A stretch of DNA of 64,000 nt from Pseudomonas guariconensis (GTDB taxonomy: Bacteria; Pseudomonadota; Gammaproteobacteria; Pseudomonadales; Pseudomonadaceae): NCBI RefSeq assembly GCF_015680235.1, contig NZ_JADLJL010000012.1:57799-121798 (forward strand), written 5' to 3'. Under the pieces are notes generated by a model, which saw only the letters and a list, made by a program, of their open reading frames with translations, was not told where the DNA came from and did not search any database. Below, piece after piece: positions 1 through 9,848 of this stretch; positions within the stretch are counted from its first letter, which is position 1; every line of letters begins with the position of its first letter. Made by a program: the position numbers and the translations under genes.

Positions 1-1504
<1,504 letters not shown>

Positions 1505-1616
1505 GAGTCCCGAGCCGGTTTCGCGCCCCTGCGCTGCGCAAGCATAGCCCGAGACACCTTAGGCTGCTGCCAGGTCTGTCTGTTCATTTTCAGGTTGGCC
1601 GCTATTTTTGGGCTGC

Positions 1617-1731
1617 CGTGCGGCCCATCGCGGGGCAAGCCCGCTCCCACAGGTCCGGTGAGGCACCTTCCTTTTGGTGGTGCCGCCTTCTTGTGGGAGC
1701 GGGCTTGCCCCGCGATGGGCCGCGCAGCGGC
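1617..1731. repeat. REP pair (BIME) between kinase and DUF815 gene
   Basis: Two inverted copies of a Pseudomonas REP-type palindrome with core GGGGCAAGCCCGCTCCCAC, arms at about 1630-1650 and 1692-1712, each followed by CGCGATGGGC-type sequence. The spacer carries a small GGCACC..GGTGCC hairpin. The pair lies between the divergent kinase and DUF815 genes. Confidence 0.85.
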
Positions 1732-1755
1732 CCCTACTGACACCCAGGAGCTCCA

Positions 1756-2646
1756 ATGGACGCCCGCTTGACCGCTTTTCTCGACCGCGCCGAGTCCGTG
1801 CTCGCGCGCCTCGAACCCCTGTTGCCGGCACCGCGCCCGGACATCGACTGGTCGACCACGCTGGCCGCGCGCTGGCAGCGCGATGGCCGCAGCGGCTACC
1901 TGCTGCCGTTGCAGGTCAGCCTCGATATCCGCCTGAGCGACCTGATCGGCGTCGACCAGCAGCGTGAGCAATTGGGCCGCAACACCCACCAGTTCATCCA
2001 GGGCCTGCCCGCCAACCACGCCTTGCTGTGGGGCTCGCGCGGCACCGGCAAGTCGTCGCTGGTGCGTGCGCTGCTGGCCGAACACGCTGGCCAGGGCCTG
2101 CGCCTGATCGAGATCGAGCGCGACCACCTGGCCGACCTGCCGCGGGTGGTCGAGCAGCTGCAAGCCTGCGAGCAGCGCTTCATCCTGTTCTGCGACGACT
2201 TGTCGTTCGAAGCAGGGGAGGGCGACTACCGGGTGCTCAAGAGCGTACTCGACGGCTCGCTGGAGCAGGCGCCGGACAACGTGCTGCTGTATGCCACCTC
2301 CAACCGCCGTCACCTGGTGCCGGAAAAGGAAAGCGACAACGAGCACTGGAAGCGCGTCGATGGCGAGCTGCACCCCAGCGAGGCGGTGGAGGACAAGATC
2401 GCCCTCTCGGACCGTTTCGGCCTGTGGCTGTCGTTCTACCCCTTTACCCAGGACCACTTCCTCGATGTGGTCGAACACTGGATCGGCCAGCTGGCCGCTG
2501 CTGCCGGCCTGCGCTGGCAGCGTGACGAGCAGTTGGACATTCTCGCCGTGCGCTGGGCCACCGGCCGCGGCAACCGTAATGGCCGGTGTGCCTATCAGTT
2601 CGCCCGCTATTGGGTCGGGCTGCAATTGCTGGAGCAAAAACAATGA
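1756..2646 (+). CDS. DUF815 family AAA+ ATPase
   Basis: Cytoplasmic P-loop ATPase of the DUF815 family, 296 aa, a normal family length; the substrate is unknown. Walker A GSRGTGKSSL sits at about residues 93-102 and Walker B (FILFCDDLSF) near 143-152. An Asn/Arg-containing segment, YATSNRRHLV, near 178 looks like sensor-1 plus arginine finger. The C-terminal third is helical and rich in aromatic residues. ATG at 1756 follows a CAGGAG Shine-Dalgarno. The stop overlaps the next start (ATGA), so translation is probably coupled with the msrC-like gene. Family assignment is firm; biological role unknown. Confidence 0.88.
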   Translation: MDARLTAFLDRAESVLARLEPLLPAPRPDIDWSTTLAARWQRDGRSGYLLPLQVSLDIRLSDLIGVDQQREQLGRNTHQFIQGLPANHALLWGSRGTGKSSLVRALLAEHAGQGLRLIEIERDHLADLPRVVEQLQACEQRFILFCDDLSFEAGEGDYRVLKSVLDGSLEQAPDNVLLYATSNRRHLVPEKESDNEHWKRVDGELHPSEAVEDKIALSDRFGLWLSFYPFTQDHFLDVVEHWIGQLAAAAGLRWQRDEQLDILAVRWATGRGNRNGRCAYQFARYWVGLQLLEQKQ

Positions 2647-3125
2647 TCGACCTCAATGCCAGTGGCAACGGCCTCGATGGCTATGACCTGCTGGCCGCGC
2701 AAGTGCAGGCGCTGTTCGCCGACGAGCGTGATTTCATCGCCAACGCCGCGCAGTTTTCTGCCTTCCTCTATCACCAGGTGGAGGATTTGAACTGGGCGGG
2801 TTTTTACCTCAGTCGTGACGAGCAACTGGTGCTGGGCCCGTTCCAGGGCCAGGTGGCCTGCGTGCGCATTCCCTTCGGCAAAGGCGTGTGTGGCGCCGCG
2901 GCGGCCACCCGGCAGACCCAGCGGGTCGAGGACGTGCATGCCTTCCCTGGGCATATCGCCTGCGACAGCGCGTCCAACAGCGAGCTGGTGATTCCTTTGG
3001 TCAAGCAAGGGCGGTTGATTGGTGTGCTGGACCTGGACAGCCCCAGGCTTGCGCGCTTCAGCGAAGCGGACCGGGTGGGGCTGGAGCGCCTGGCGGCGAT
3101 CTTCTTGGAACTGACCGACTGCTGA
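2643..3125 (+). CDS. msrC: GAF-domain free methionine-(R)-sulfoxide reductase
   Basis: Reduces free methionine-R-sulfoxide with thioredoxin-type electron supply in the cytosol. The 160-aa product is a single GAF domain. Cys73, Cys83 and Cys107 have the spacing (10, then 24 residues) of the catalytic and resolving cysteines C84/C94/C118 of E. coli fRMsr (YebR), within VACVRIPFGKGVCG and HIACDSASNSELV. A longer in-frame start at 2586 exists but lies inside the upstream gene. The ATG at 2643 overlaps the DUF815 stop by four bases and gives the family N-terminus. Probably co-transcribed with the ATPase gene. Confidence 0.9.
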   Translation: MIDLNASGNGLDGYDLLAAQVQALFADERDFIANAAQFSAFLYHQVEDLNWAGFYLSRDEQLVLGPFQGQVACVRIPFGKGVCGAAAATRQTQRVEDVHAFPGHIACDSASNSELVIPLVKQGRLIGVLDLDSPRLARFSEADRVGLERLAAIFLELTDC

Positions 3126-3168
3126 AGGGGCTGCAAAGGGCCTGAGCCTGGGTTGTCAGGGTGGGTCA

Positions 3169-3249
3169 ATCGCCGGCAAGCCGGCTCCCACCGGGGCCGC
3201 GCAGTTCCAGAATTTGCGCTGCCCTGTGGGAGCCGGCTTGCCGGCGATT
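3169..3249. repeat. REP inverted pair
   Basis: Near-perfect inverted repeat: AATCGCCGGCAAGCCGGCTC at 3169 is mirrored by GAGCCGGCTTGCCGGCGATT ending at 3249. The same element recurs at 32142 and 63229. It sits between the convergent msrC and 3273-4040 genes and could help 3' end formation of both. Confidence 0.85.
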
Positions 3250-3272
3250 GCGTCACGGAAATGGAATGCTGT

Positions 3273-4040
3273 TCAGTCGTAAACGGCTTTTTTCTTCCAG
3301 GTCTCGTCGTCGTCGGTCTTGAGCCCCTGGGTCAGTTCGTTTTCGTCGTTCTCGGCAGGCTCCATTTGGTCCTGCACCAGGGCATTGGCCCGGGCCAGCA
3401 GTTTTTCCAGGTAGACCCGCTGCTCTTCGTACTGCTTGGGATCCTGCTGCTTACGCAGGTATTGCACGCCACGCTCGAACGCCAGCCGCGCCTGGCCCGG
3501 CTGGTTCTGCTGCAGGGCCTGCTGGCCCAGGTTGTTGAAGAACTCGATGTGCAACAGCACCAGCAGATGGCGGATTTCCTTGACCCAATACTTGCCTTCG
3601 TTGGTCTGTAGGAAGCCCTCCTGGGTGGCGCGCACGATCTGGTTGTGCAGCGCCTCGAGCAGGTAGCGCACTTCCTTGGCCTTGGCCTCGGTCTGGATCG
3701 GGCTGGGCGGGTTGTCGATCGGCAAGCTCTCGCCTTGGGCGATCAGACCTTCCAGGGCACTGATACGCGTCTTGATCTCGCTGTTTTGCTTGTCCAGTGC
3801 CAGTTGGCGCTGGTTGAGGTTGAGCTCCAGGCGCGTGAGCAGCAGCTTGAGCGCCGGGCTCATCAATTGCCGGGGAAAGGTCTCGGTGATTTCGCCGCAG
3901 CGGCGCAGGCGTTCGGCCAGCTCGATCTTCAGTCGTGCGCGTTCCAGCTTGGCGTTTTCCACGACATTGTTCAGATAACCGATCACGATCAGTAATGCGA
4001 TGCCTGCGACGATGAGCAGGGTGATCAGGAGTGGTGTCAC
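3273..4040 (-). CDS. Membrane-anchored coiled-coil protein of unknown function
   Basis: A 255-aa protein I do not recognise. It has an N-terminal membrane anchor at about residues 4-24 (LLITLLIVAGIALLIVIGYL), then a charged helical stretch with heptad-like Leu spacing (about 28-100) suggesting a coiled coil. A TPR-like helix pair (FNNLGQQALQQNQPGQARLAFERGV) lies near 170-195, and the tail is acidic. GTG start at 4040, with GAGG about 10 bases upstream on the minus strand. It sits next to the tRNA-Glu/Gly operon and convergent with msrC. The predicted topology leaves nearly all of it in the cytoplasm. No enzyme motif is visible. Confidence 0.75.
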   Translation of the reverse strand: MTPLLITLLIVAGIALLIVIGYLNNVVENAKLERARLKIELAERLRRCGEITETFPRQLMSPALKLLLTRLELNLNQRQLALDKQNSEIKTRISALEGLIAQGESLPIDNPPSPIQTEAKAKEVRYLLEALHNQIVRATQEGFLQTNEGKYWVKEIRHLLVLLHIEFFNNLGQQALQQNQPGQARLAFERGVQYLRKQQDPKQYEEQRVYLEKLLARANALVQDQMEPAENDENELTQGLKTDDDETWKKKAVYD

Positions 4041-4262
4041 CGTTAACGCCTCGTTGATAAAGAGTAGTTTTCCGTATTGAGTGTAGGAGAATTCGACTTA
4101 TGCCGGATAGCCCGTCCGGCGGTCTTGGGATTTTTCCTACTGGCGCTTTGCCATGAGCTTGCCGGCTGCCTGTCAAAAAAGCAACGTCAGCTTTCGGGCA
4201 CAGCGCATGGCGGCCTCCATAGAGACGGAAGTCATTGATTTAAATAAATTTCCACAAAGGGG
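4041..4262. other. Intergenic region upstream of the tRNA-Glu/Gly operon
   Basis: About 220 bases between the divergent 3273-4040 gene and the tRNA promoter; with the promoter and leader the gene-free stretch exceeds 300 bases. It is AT-rich near 4235-4260 (GATTTAAATAAATTTCC), which could act as an UP element for the tRNA promoter. The open frame running through it on the minus strand has no ribosome-binding site and I do not call it. Confidence 0.5.
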
Positions 4263-4291
4263 TTGACGGCCTTCCAAGGCATCCATAGAAT
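4263..4291 (+). promoter_or_regulatory. Sigma70 promoter of the tRNA-Glu/Gly operon
   Basis: TTGACG at 4263-4268, a 17-base spacer, and TAGAAT at 4286-4291. The next bases (GCGCGCC) form a GC-rich discriminator, as in stringently controlled stable-RNA promoters. An A/T-rich stretch lies just upstream. The first tRNA begins 65 bases after the -10. Confidence 0.75.
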
Positions 4292-4355
4292 GCGCGCCAC
4301 TTGCAGCGTAAAGCGCACCGCGAAACGCAGCAGGGAGTGAAAAGTTGTAGTGTGT

Positions 4356-4431
4356 GTCCCCTTCGTCTAGTGGCCTAGGACACCGCCCTTTCACGGCGGT
4401 AACAGGGGTTCGAGTCCCCTAGGGGACGCCA
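4356..4431 (+). tRNA. tRNA-Glu (TTC), copy 1
   Basis: 76-nt cloverleaf with encoded CCA. Acceptor GTCCCCT pairs with AGGGGAC, the anticodon loop in CCGCCCTTTCACGGCGG gives TTC, and the T-arm is GGGGTTCGAGTCCCC. First gene of a Glu-Gly-Glu-Gly-Gly operon. Confidence 0.97.
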
Positions 4432-4433
4432 AT

Positions 4434-4509
<76 letters not shown>

Positions 4510-4601
4510 GTTTCTCCGGCGCTGCTTATTGGCAGGGCGGGAAAGAAATCCAGGCTGAATCGCAAGGTTCATGATCTGGTGCGCTGAAAAGCGTTGGGTA
4601 T

Positions 4602-4677
4602 GTCCCCTTCGTCTAGTGGCCTAGGACACCGCCCTTTCACGGCGGTAACAGGGGTTCGAGTCCCCTAGGGGACGCCA
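4602..4677 (+). tRNA. tRNA-Glu (TTC), copy 2
   Basis: Identical in sequence to the copy at 4356. It follows a 92-base spacer after tRNA-Gly 1, so the Glu-Gly pair is duplicated with a diverged spacer. Confidence 0.97.
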
Positions 4678-4680
4678 TTT

Positions 4681-4756
<76 letters not shown>

Positions 4757-4843
4757 ATTCAAAGCGGCAGCGTCCATGACGGTGCGGTGGCAGTGAAGGT
4801 GGCTCAAAGCGCTTCAGGCCAAAAAGCGGTTTGCTTCAAATAT

Positions 4844-4919
<76 letters not shown>

Positions 4920-4928
4920 AATCGAAAA

Positions 4929-4959
4929 CGCCCTCTCATTCGAGAGGGCGTTTTTTTTT
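4929..4959 (+). terminator. Rho-independent terminator of the tRNA-Glu/Gly operon
   Basis: Stem CGCCCTCTC / GAGAGGGCG with a short ATTC loop, followed by nine T residues (4951-4959). Confidence 0.92.
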
Positions 4960-5158
4960 ATGCTTTTTTTCTCGCATTTCACCGATATTCCCCGCGACAT
5001 CCCGCCCACTGGGTTTGATTGACCTAGTAACTCAGCCAGTTCTCCGTGACCTGTGTCTTGTGACGAAATAGTCGTGCCGAACAGTGGCTTCGAACGAACG
5101 CCACTGTTCGCTGCCGGTTTCGAAAAATCAAAGACACTTAATGTACGGAGAGGGCTTT

Positions 5159-7594
5159 ATGAGCGGTCATTCGGAGAATGAACTCGTAGCATGGTTGAAA
5201 GAAAGAAGCAGGATGTTTAATTGGGGCATGATCGCGGTCATGGATCGCGCGAAGGCCAATCGTCTGCTGACGCAGGAATATATCAGGCATTTCGCTGAGG
5301 GTTCCTACCTGCCGGCACAATCCGGTGAGGTGATCTCTGATGGCTGGAAGAACATCATGGAGAACGCGGTACTGGATGTGCCTCGGCTGTCGTTTGAAAA
5401 CGCCTCCCTGAGTAACTCCAAGGCGAAGCTGCGTATGGCGATGGTGAGCGGCAAGCGGATCCGTTTGGAAAACAGGGGGGAGTGGCAAGTACGACGCATC
5501 GATCAGTATGGACCGCAACTGAGCCCAGAGCTGGAAATGGATCTCAACCTTTCTGATGTGCCGGGCGGCGTGAAGGAAGGTGGAGAGCTTTTCTTGGATC
5601 TCCAGAAGAGTTCGAATTTTTCGTTCGGCCTTGTCGGTCCAGAAATTGAGCAGCGCGACGTGGGCGCGTTCTTCGGGGAGATGTTCGAAGGCTTGGATAA
5701 AAGCAAGCGCATTTATGGTCTTGGTAAGATCAAGGAAGGCAGTAACGAGGCCATGCGGCCGGATAAGTTTCTCTTGCGTACCCAGCCTCGTGATCCAAAG
5801 ACCACTGACGGTGACGGTGCATTGGTCAGCTTCATCCGATTGGAAGGTGATGAAGACGGTTCGTTCCCAACCTCGAACGATACATTCAAATATCTGATTC
5901 CCCATGATGCCGGGAAGGACTATTCCGCTGCTGTCTCGATTACCAGTGGGCGCTTGGCTATTTCGCAAATGCTTCAGGGTCTGCGTGAGATGGCACCTGG
6001 GGCGACATTTGACTTGAAGTATACCGAGCAGAACGGAAGACGAGTTTTCACGGGGGCCCGCATGACGGCGGGGCAATTGCCCGTGACGGGGGAAGTTATT
6101 GAATTGACTGATATATCCGACAGTTGGGAGGGGCTGGACGCCTTATTTGAAGTCTATAAGGGTGAGTGTGATCTTGCCGATAATTTGGAGGTGCACGTTG
6201 ATTCATCCGGTAAAAAAGTAGAATTCTCCTGCACGCTCAAAGGGGAGCTCAAAGGTGAGCTACACAGTGTAACCTGTGAAGATGAAATATTTAAATCTTT
6301 ATTGGAAGCCTTTCCGGATGTATTCGATCCGTTATGGGGTGTGAAAAGTGCTAATTATGAATATAGCGTTCGCGGCAGCTATGTGCTGGAAGGTGAGGGT
6401 GGCGGGCAGTTGAGGAGTACATCCTTCACTTTCGAAACTATCCGTGCGCCGGATTTTTTTGAGGACCTCTCAAGCCAGCAAGTCTTTAGCGGTTGGGAGG
6501 ATTTTTTTAAGGCGATCCTAGAGGCTCTACTATTGGCGATTTTTGCGCCCATTGCCGCCATTCTTGCCGCAACACTAGAGGAGATACGCGGGAATATTAG
6601 CCTACGCGGATACCTCGAAAAAGCCTTGAAAAAGGATTTTCCTCTGATGGCCCCCACCCAGGCCCTGATCAAAGAAACGCTGGATTACAACTTCAACAAC
6701 GCGATCGTCGCCGATCGCACCCACCTTCCTTTGGATGCCGTGGCCTTCGGCAAGGTCAGCCCCACCCTCACGAGCTTCGTCGTCGACGACCTGGAGCCGG
6801 TGCTCTTTGCAGGCAGCACGAAAAAGTTCTCGACCATTCCCGTCAGAAATGACGTGCAATGGAGTGTAGAGCCCAAGGGCTGTGGGCATGTCGATCCGCA
6901 AACAGGAGAATACACGGCGCCTGCGGTAGAAGACCTCGATGGCCCATTCATTCGAGCGCGGGTCATCGCCAAGTCGAGCGGCGCCGAGAGTTCGGCATTG
7001 GTGACCGTGGTACGCCAGCGCTTGATGCTGAGCCCGTTGGTAGTGACGGCCTTGCCTGACGACGAGGTCAGGCTGGAAGCGAGTGGGCTGGGCTCTATGG
7101 TTGAGCGTATCTGGCGTATCAAGAATGAAAATCCACATGGTCGCATCAAGGCGCCTGGCGTCAATGCGCCCGAGGTCATCTATGTCGCAGGTAATGACGA
7201 TAAGAACGCGTATCTGTTCGATACGATCGAAGTCGAGGACACCGTAACGAATGAAAAGTGCACAGGCGTTATCATTACAAAGACAAAGGCTTTAGAGCTT
7301 AATGTCTCGATAGTTGATTCGGATGTGGAGACAGGCACGCTACGACTGCAGGGCAGCATAAACGGAGAAGTGGTTGAGGCAGATTGGGCGCTGAGCCATG
7401 GGCCGGGCAAGGTCTCTAAATCTGAAAAAGAAGGTATCTATACCGTCGGTGATACAGGTAATGAATCGTTTGCAGTTATTTCCGGGAGCCACCTGCTGGG
7501 AGGCATCGTCAATTTTACCGGTATGATCATTATCCCCCTGCCACTGACACCCGATAATCTTGCGCTTGCGACGCTTTGCAAAGGGAATTGTTGA
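5159..7594 (+). CDS. P47/TULIP-like protein with C-terminal Ig-like modules (paralogue A)
   Basis: 811 aa, no Sec signal, function unknown. The N-terminal half resembles clostridial P47 (TULIP lipid-binding-like fold) in motif order: NWGMIAV..KANRLL (21-37), a segment with YGLGKI..AMRPDKFLL (about 185-205), then DGDGALVSFIRLEG (about 217-230). A hydrophobic helix (ALLLAIFAPIAAILAATLEE, about 452-473) occupies the place where I recall a hydrophobic stretch in P47. From about 525 onward there are three Ig-like beta modules; the first contains GHVDPQTGEYTAPA. Start ATG 5159 was chosen over upstream in-frame ATGs because GGAGAGG precedes it and the resulting MSGHS matches MSGNS of paralogue C. 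Base composition around 6100-6600 is AT-richer than the neighbours. First of three adjacent paralogues. P47 kinship is inference from the pattern. Confidence 0.8.
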   Translation: MSGHSENELVAWLKERSRMFNWGMIAVMDRAKANRLLTQEYIRHFAEGSYLPAQSGEVISDGWKNIMENAVLDVPRLSFENASLSNSKAKLRMAMVSGKRIRLENRGEWQVRRIDQYGPQLSPELEMDLNLSDVPGGVKEGGELFLDLQKSSNFSFGLVGPEIEQRDVGAFFGEMFEGLDKSKRIYGLGKIKEGSNEAMRPDKFLLRTQPRDPKTTDGDGALVSFIRLEGDEDGSFPTSNDTFKYLIPHDAGKDYSAAVSITSGRLAISQMLQGLREMAPGATFDLKYTEQNGRRVFTGARMTAGQLPVTGEVIELTDISDSWEGLDALFEVYKGECDLADNLEVHVDSSGKKVEFSCTLKGELKGELHSVTCEDEIFKSLLEAFPDVFDPLWGVKSANYEYSVRGSYVLEGEGGGQLRSTSFTFETIRAPDFFEDLSSQQVFSGWEDFFKAILEALLLAIFAPIAAILAATLEEIRGNISLRGYLEKALKKDFPLMAPTQALIKETLDYNFNNAIVADRTHLPLDAVAFGKVSPTLTSFVVDDLEPVLFAGSTKKFSTIPVRNDVQWSVEPKGCGHVDPQTGEYTAPAVEDLDGPFIRARVIAKSSGAESSALVTVVRQRLMLSPLVVTALPDDEVRLEASGLGSMVERIWRIKNENPHGRIKAPGVNAPEVIYVAGNDDKNAYLFDTIEVEDTVTNEKCTGVIITKTKALELNVSIVDSDVETGTLRLQGSINGEVVEADWALSHGPGKVSKSEKEGIYTVGDTGNESFAVISGSHLLGGIVNFTGMIIIPLPLTPDNLALATLCKGNC

Positions 7595-7596
7595 AC

Positions 7597-9825
7597 ATGA
7601 GTTACCCGATTAACCCAGACCTTCTCAAATGGCTGGATACTAACGCTGGCCTGTGTGGCTATGATGGATTGACCATTGTTCCCATCGATCGGCTAAATAC
7701 CGCTTTGCAAGATCAACATCGAGGGCGTCTGGAAAGTAATACGGTACTGACCGATATCCAGGGTTCTTTCCGTGTCGACGATACATTCATCGAGCATTAC
7801 CTGGCAGGCTACCAGATGTCGAAACCAGCGCTGGACATGCCCAGCGATACCCGTTTCAACGTCACCTGTCAGCTGGACAGCGGCATGCACGTCAAGGTAA
7901 CGGAGACGTCCAATGTGCTCGCGGTATCGCAACATGATGCGCTGAATGCGATGTCGCTGAAGTGCTCCCTGCCGCTGGGGCCGATAGTCGCCCAATCGCT
8001 CCTGTCGCTGGACGTGGCCCAGGGCGAGGACATGATGCTTGGCGTGGATGAAAGCGAGCAGTCGCGCAAGCAAGGCGGCGAGCTCATCCAGGGCATCATG
8101 CAAGCCAATGAAGCGCTCAACGAACCCTATGTGTTGGTGAGCATGGGCGCGGACGCCGATAGTGCCCTGGCCATGAAGCAGGTCGATATCCAGGTGCAGA
8201 AGAACGCGCAAGACGAACGCAGTGATCTATTGCTCTGGGCAGCGACCCAACAGGGCAAGGTTGGCCAGATTCCTGCGAACGCCTCCGTGCCGGGGATCGA
8301 TCCGACCGTCACTACGGTGGTCAACAGCGCTCGCCTGATGCACCGCGTCAGCTATGGCCGAGGCCTGGCGAAGCTGCTCGAGGGCGGCGCCTTCGCAGAG
8401 CGGCGCGACAGCGAGAACATGGTGGTTGGCCTGGATGCCACGGCCGGTCATCTGGTTGTTCCAAGCGGCAAGTACCAAAGCGCCGACTATACCTTCGAGT
8501 GTGACACCTTCACGGTTCCGGCAGACAAGGGCCTGACGGTTACCTTCGAACGCGAGGCGGCCGAGCAGACATGGACATCGTCGTGCACCGTCGACTTCCG
8601 CTACAAGCCTTACCTGGGCGGGGAGCAAAAAGCGCTCAAGGCCACGTTCCAGCTCAACCTGGCTCACCGGTTCAACCTGCTCGAAGCGCCGTCGCACCAA
8701 GCGAGAATCTTGCAGGGGCAGTTGTATTCGCGCTGGAGGAACGATGAAGTCCGCGCGGGCGATGGTTTGCCCGAGATGCCCGACGCCGAACGTGAACAGA
8801 TCGAGGAGTTCATCGGTCAGATCATCAAGCGTGCCATCGTTTCTGGGCTGTCGAAAGAATTGCGGTCCAACGCGCCGGAATCCTGGCTGGAAGGGTTGCA
8901 GGTTGGCGAGGACATGGGGGTGCACCTGCAGGCTTCGGCCGTGACGCAGGGGCATGACGTGGCCATGATCACAACGCCCACGGAATACGTCATCGAGCCA
9001 CGCGGCGCCGTGGTACTGGCTGGCGAAGCCTGTGACCTGCAGCTTGTTCCGGCACGGGGAAATGTCAATTGGCACGTCATCAGCCTGCCGGTCAGCGCTG
9101 ATGATCCAGGGTACATGGATACAAGTACAGGTCCGGTAAGTACCTACCAGGCCGCCTCACTCGCTGCGTTGGGCGGCAAGCCGAGCAAGGTACTGGTGGT
9201 TGCCCGGGATATAGCGAGCAACCAGCTGCTGGCTTCCACACTGGTGACGACGGTGACCCGGGCCGTCACGGTGAATCCAATGATCCAGTCCTGCATGGCA
9301 GGAGAAACGCTGACCTTCACCGCGGGTTCACTGAGGGGCGGTGACTTGGCATGGGCGATCGAAAATGCCGTTGAGGGCAAGAGCGGTTCGCTGGATCCGC
9401 AAGCGGATGGCAAACGGTGTGTATACACAGCCTCCGAAGCAGTCATTGGAGACCACTTCATCGATAGCATTTTGGTTGAGGACCCGCGAACCCATGAGAC
9501 CTGCAAGGTTCATGTACTGGTTCGGCCCAAGAGTAATGCCCTTGGTCAGGTGGTGCTCAAGACACCGCCCGTAGAAGGTCAGGCCATCGAGCTGGCGTTC
9601 ATTGTCAGTGGTAACGAGCTACCGGACGTTCAATGGTCGCTACCACTCGAACCCGATAAGACCATCGTCGATGGGCGGTATTCGCGTGGCGATGAGGCAG
9701 GGGTCGTTCTGGTCGTCGCTGAAGCGACATTCTCCGGCATTCGGTTCTATAACCACCTGATTCTGCCTTGGCCGTTGACCGACTTCCCGGAGCTCTGTCA
9801 GAAGCTGCTGACACAACCATCATGA
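7597..9825 (+). CDS. P47/TULIP-like protein with C-terminal Ig-like modules (paralogue B)
   Basis: 742 aa, starting two bases after the stop of paralogue A, with AAGGG 12 bases upstream of ATG 7597; co-transcribed with A. The N-terminal motif GYDGLTIVPIDRLNTAL (21-37) aligns with NWGMIAV..KANRLL of A. EPYVLVSMG..LLLWAATQQGK (about 180-225) matches the central motif block of A and C. Ig-like modules run from about residue 460 (VIEPRGAVVLAGEACDLQLV) to the end, closing with PWPLTDFPELCQ, comparable to IPLPLTPDNLALATLC at the end of A. It has no signal peptide and lacks the long hydrophobic helix of A. Function unknown; probably a partner of A and C. Confidence 0.78.
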   Translation: MSYPINPDLLKWLDTNAGLCGYDGLTIVPIDRLNTALQDQHRGRLESNTVLTDIQGSFRVDDTFIEHYLAGYQMSKPALDMPSDTRFNVTCQLDSGMHVKVTETSNVLAVSQHDALNAMSLKCSLPLGPIVAQSLLSLDVAQGEDMMLGVDESEQSRKQGGELIQGIMQANEALNEPYVLVSMGADADSALAMKQVDIQVQKNAQDERSDLLLWAATQQGKVGQIPANASVPGIDPTVTTVVNSARLMHRVSYGRGLAKLLEGGAFAERRDSENMVVGLDATAGHLVVPSGKYQSADYTFECDTFTVPADKGLTVTFEREAAEQTWTSSCTVDFRYKPYLGGEQKALKATFQLNLAHRFNLLEAPSHQARILQGQLYSRWRNDEVRAGDGLPEMPDAEREQIEEFIGQIIKRAIVSGLSKELRSNAPESWLEGLQVGEDMGVHLQASAVTQGHDVAMITTPTEYVIEPRGAVVLAGEACDLQLVPARGNVNWHVISLPVSADDPGYMDTSTGPVSTYQAASLAALGGKPSKVLVVARDIASNQLLASTLVTTVTRAVTVNPMIQSCMAGETLTFTAGSLRGGDLAWAIENAVEGKSGSLDPQADGKRCVYTASEAVIGDHFIDSILVEDPRTHETCKVHVLVRPKSNALGQVVLKTPPVEGQAIELAFIVSGNELPDVQWSLPLEPDKTIVDGRYSRGDEAGVVLVVAEATFSGIRFYNHLILPWPLTDFPELCQKLLTQPS

Positions 9826-9848
9826 ACACCCCTTCGGAGACAAGGAAT

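Noticed and set aside
9822..9848. ATG 9822 as the start of paralogue C, giving an ATGA overlap with B
   Set aside because: ATG 9849 has the better Shine-Dalgarno, and its product aligns from the first residues (MSGNS) with paralogue A (MSGHS).
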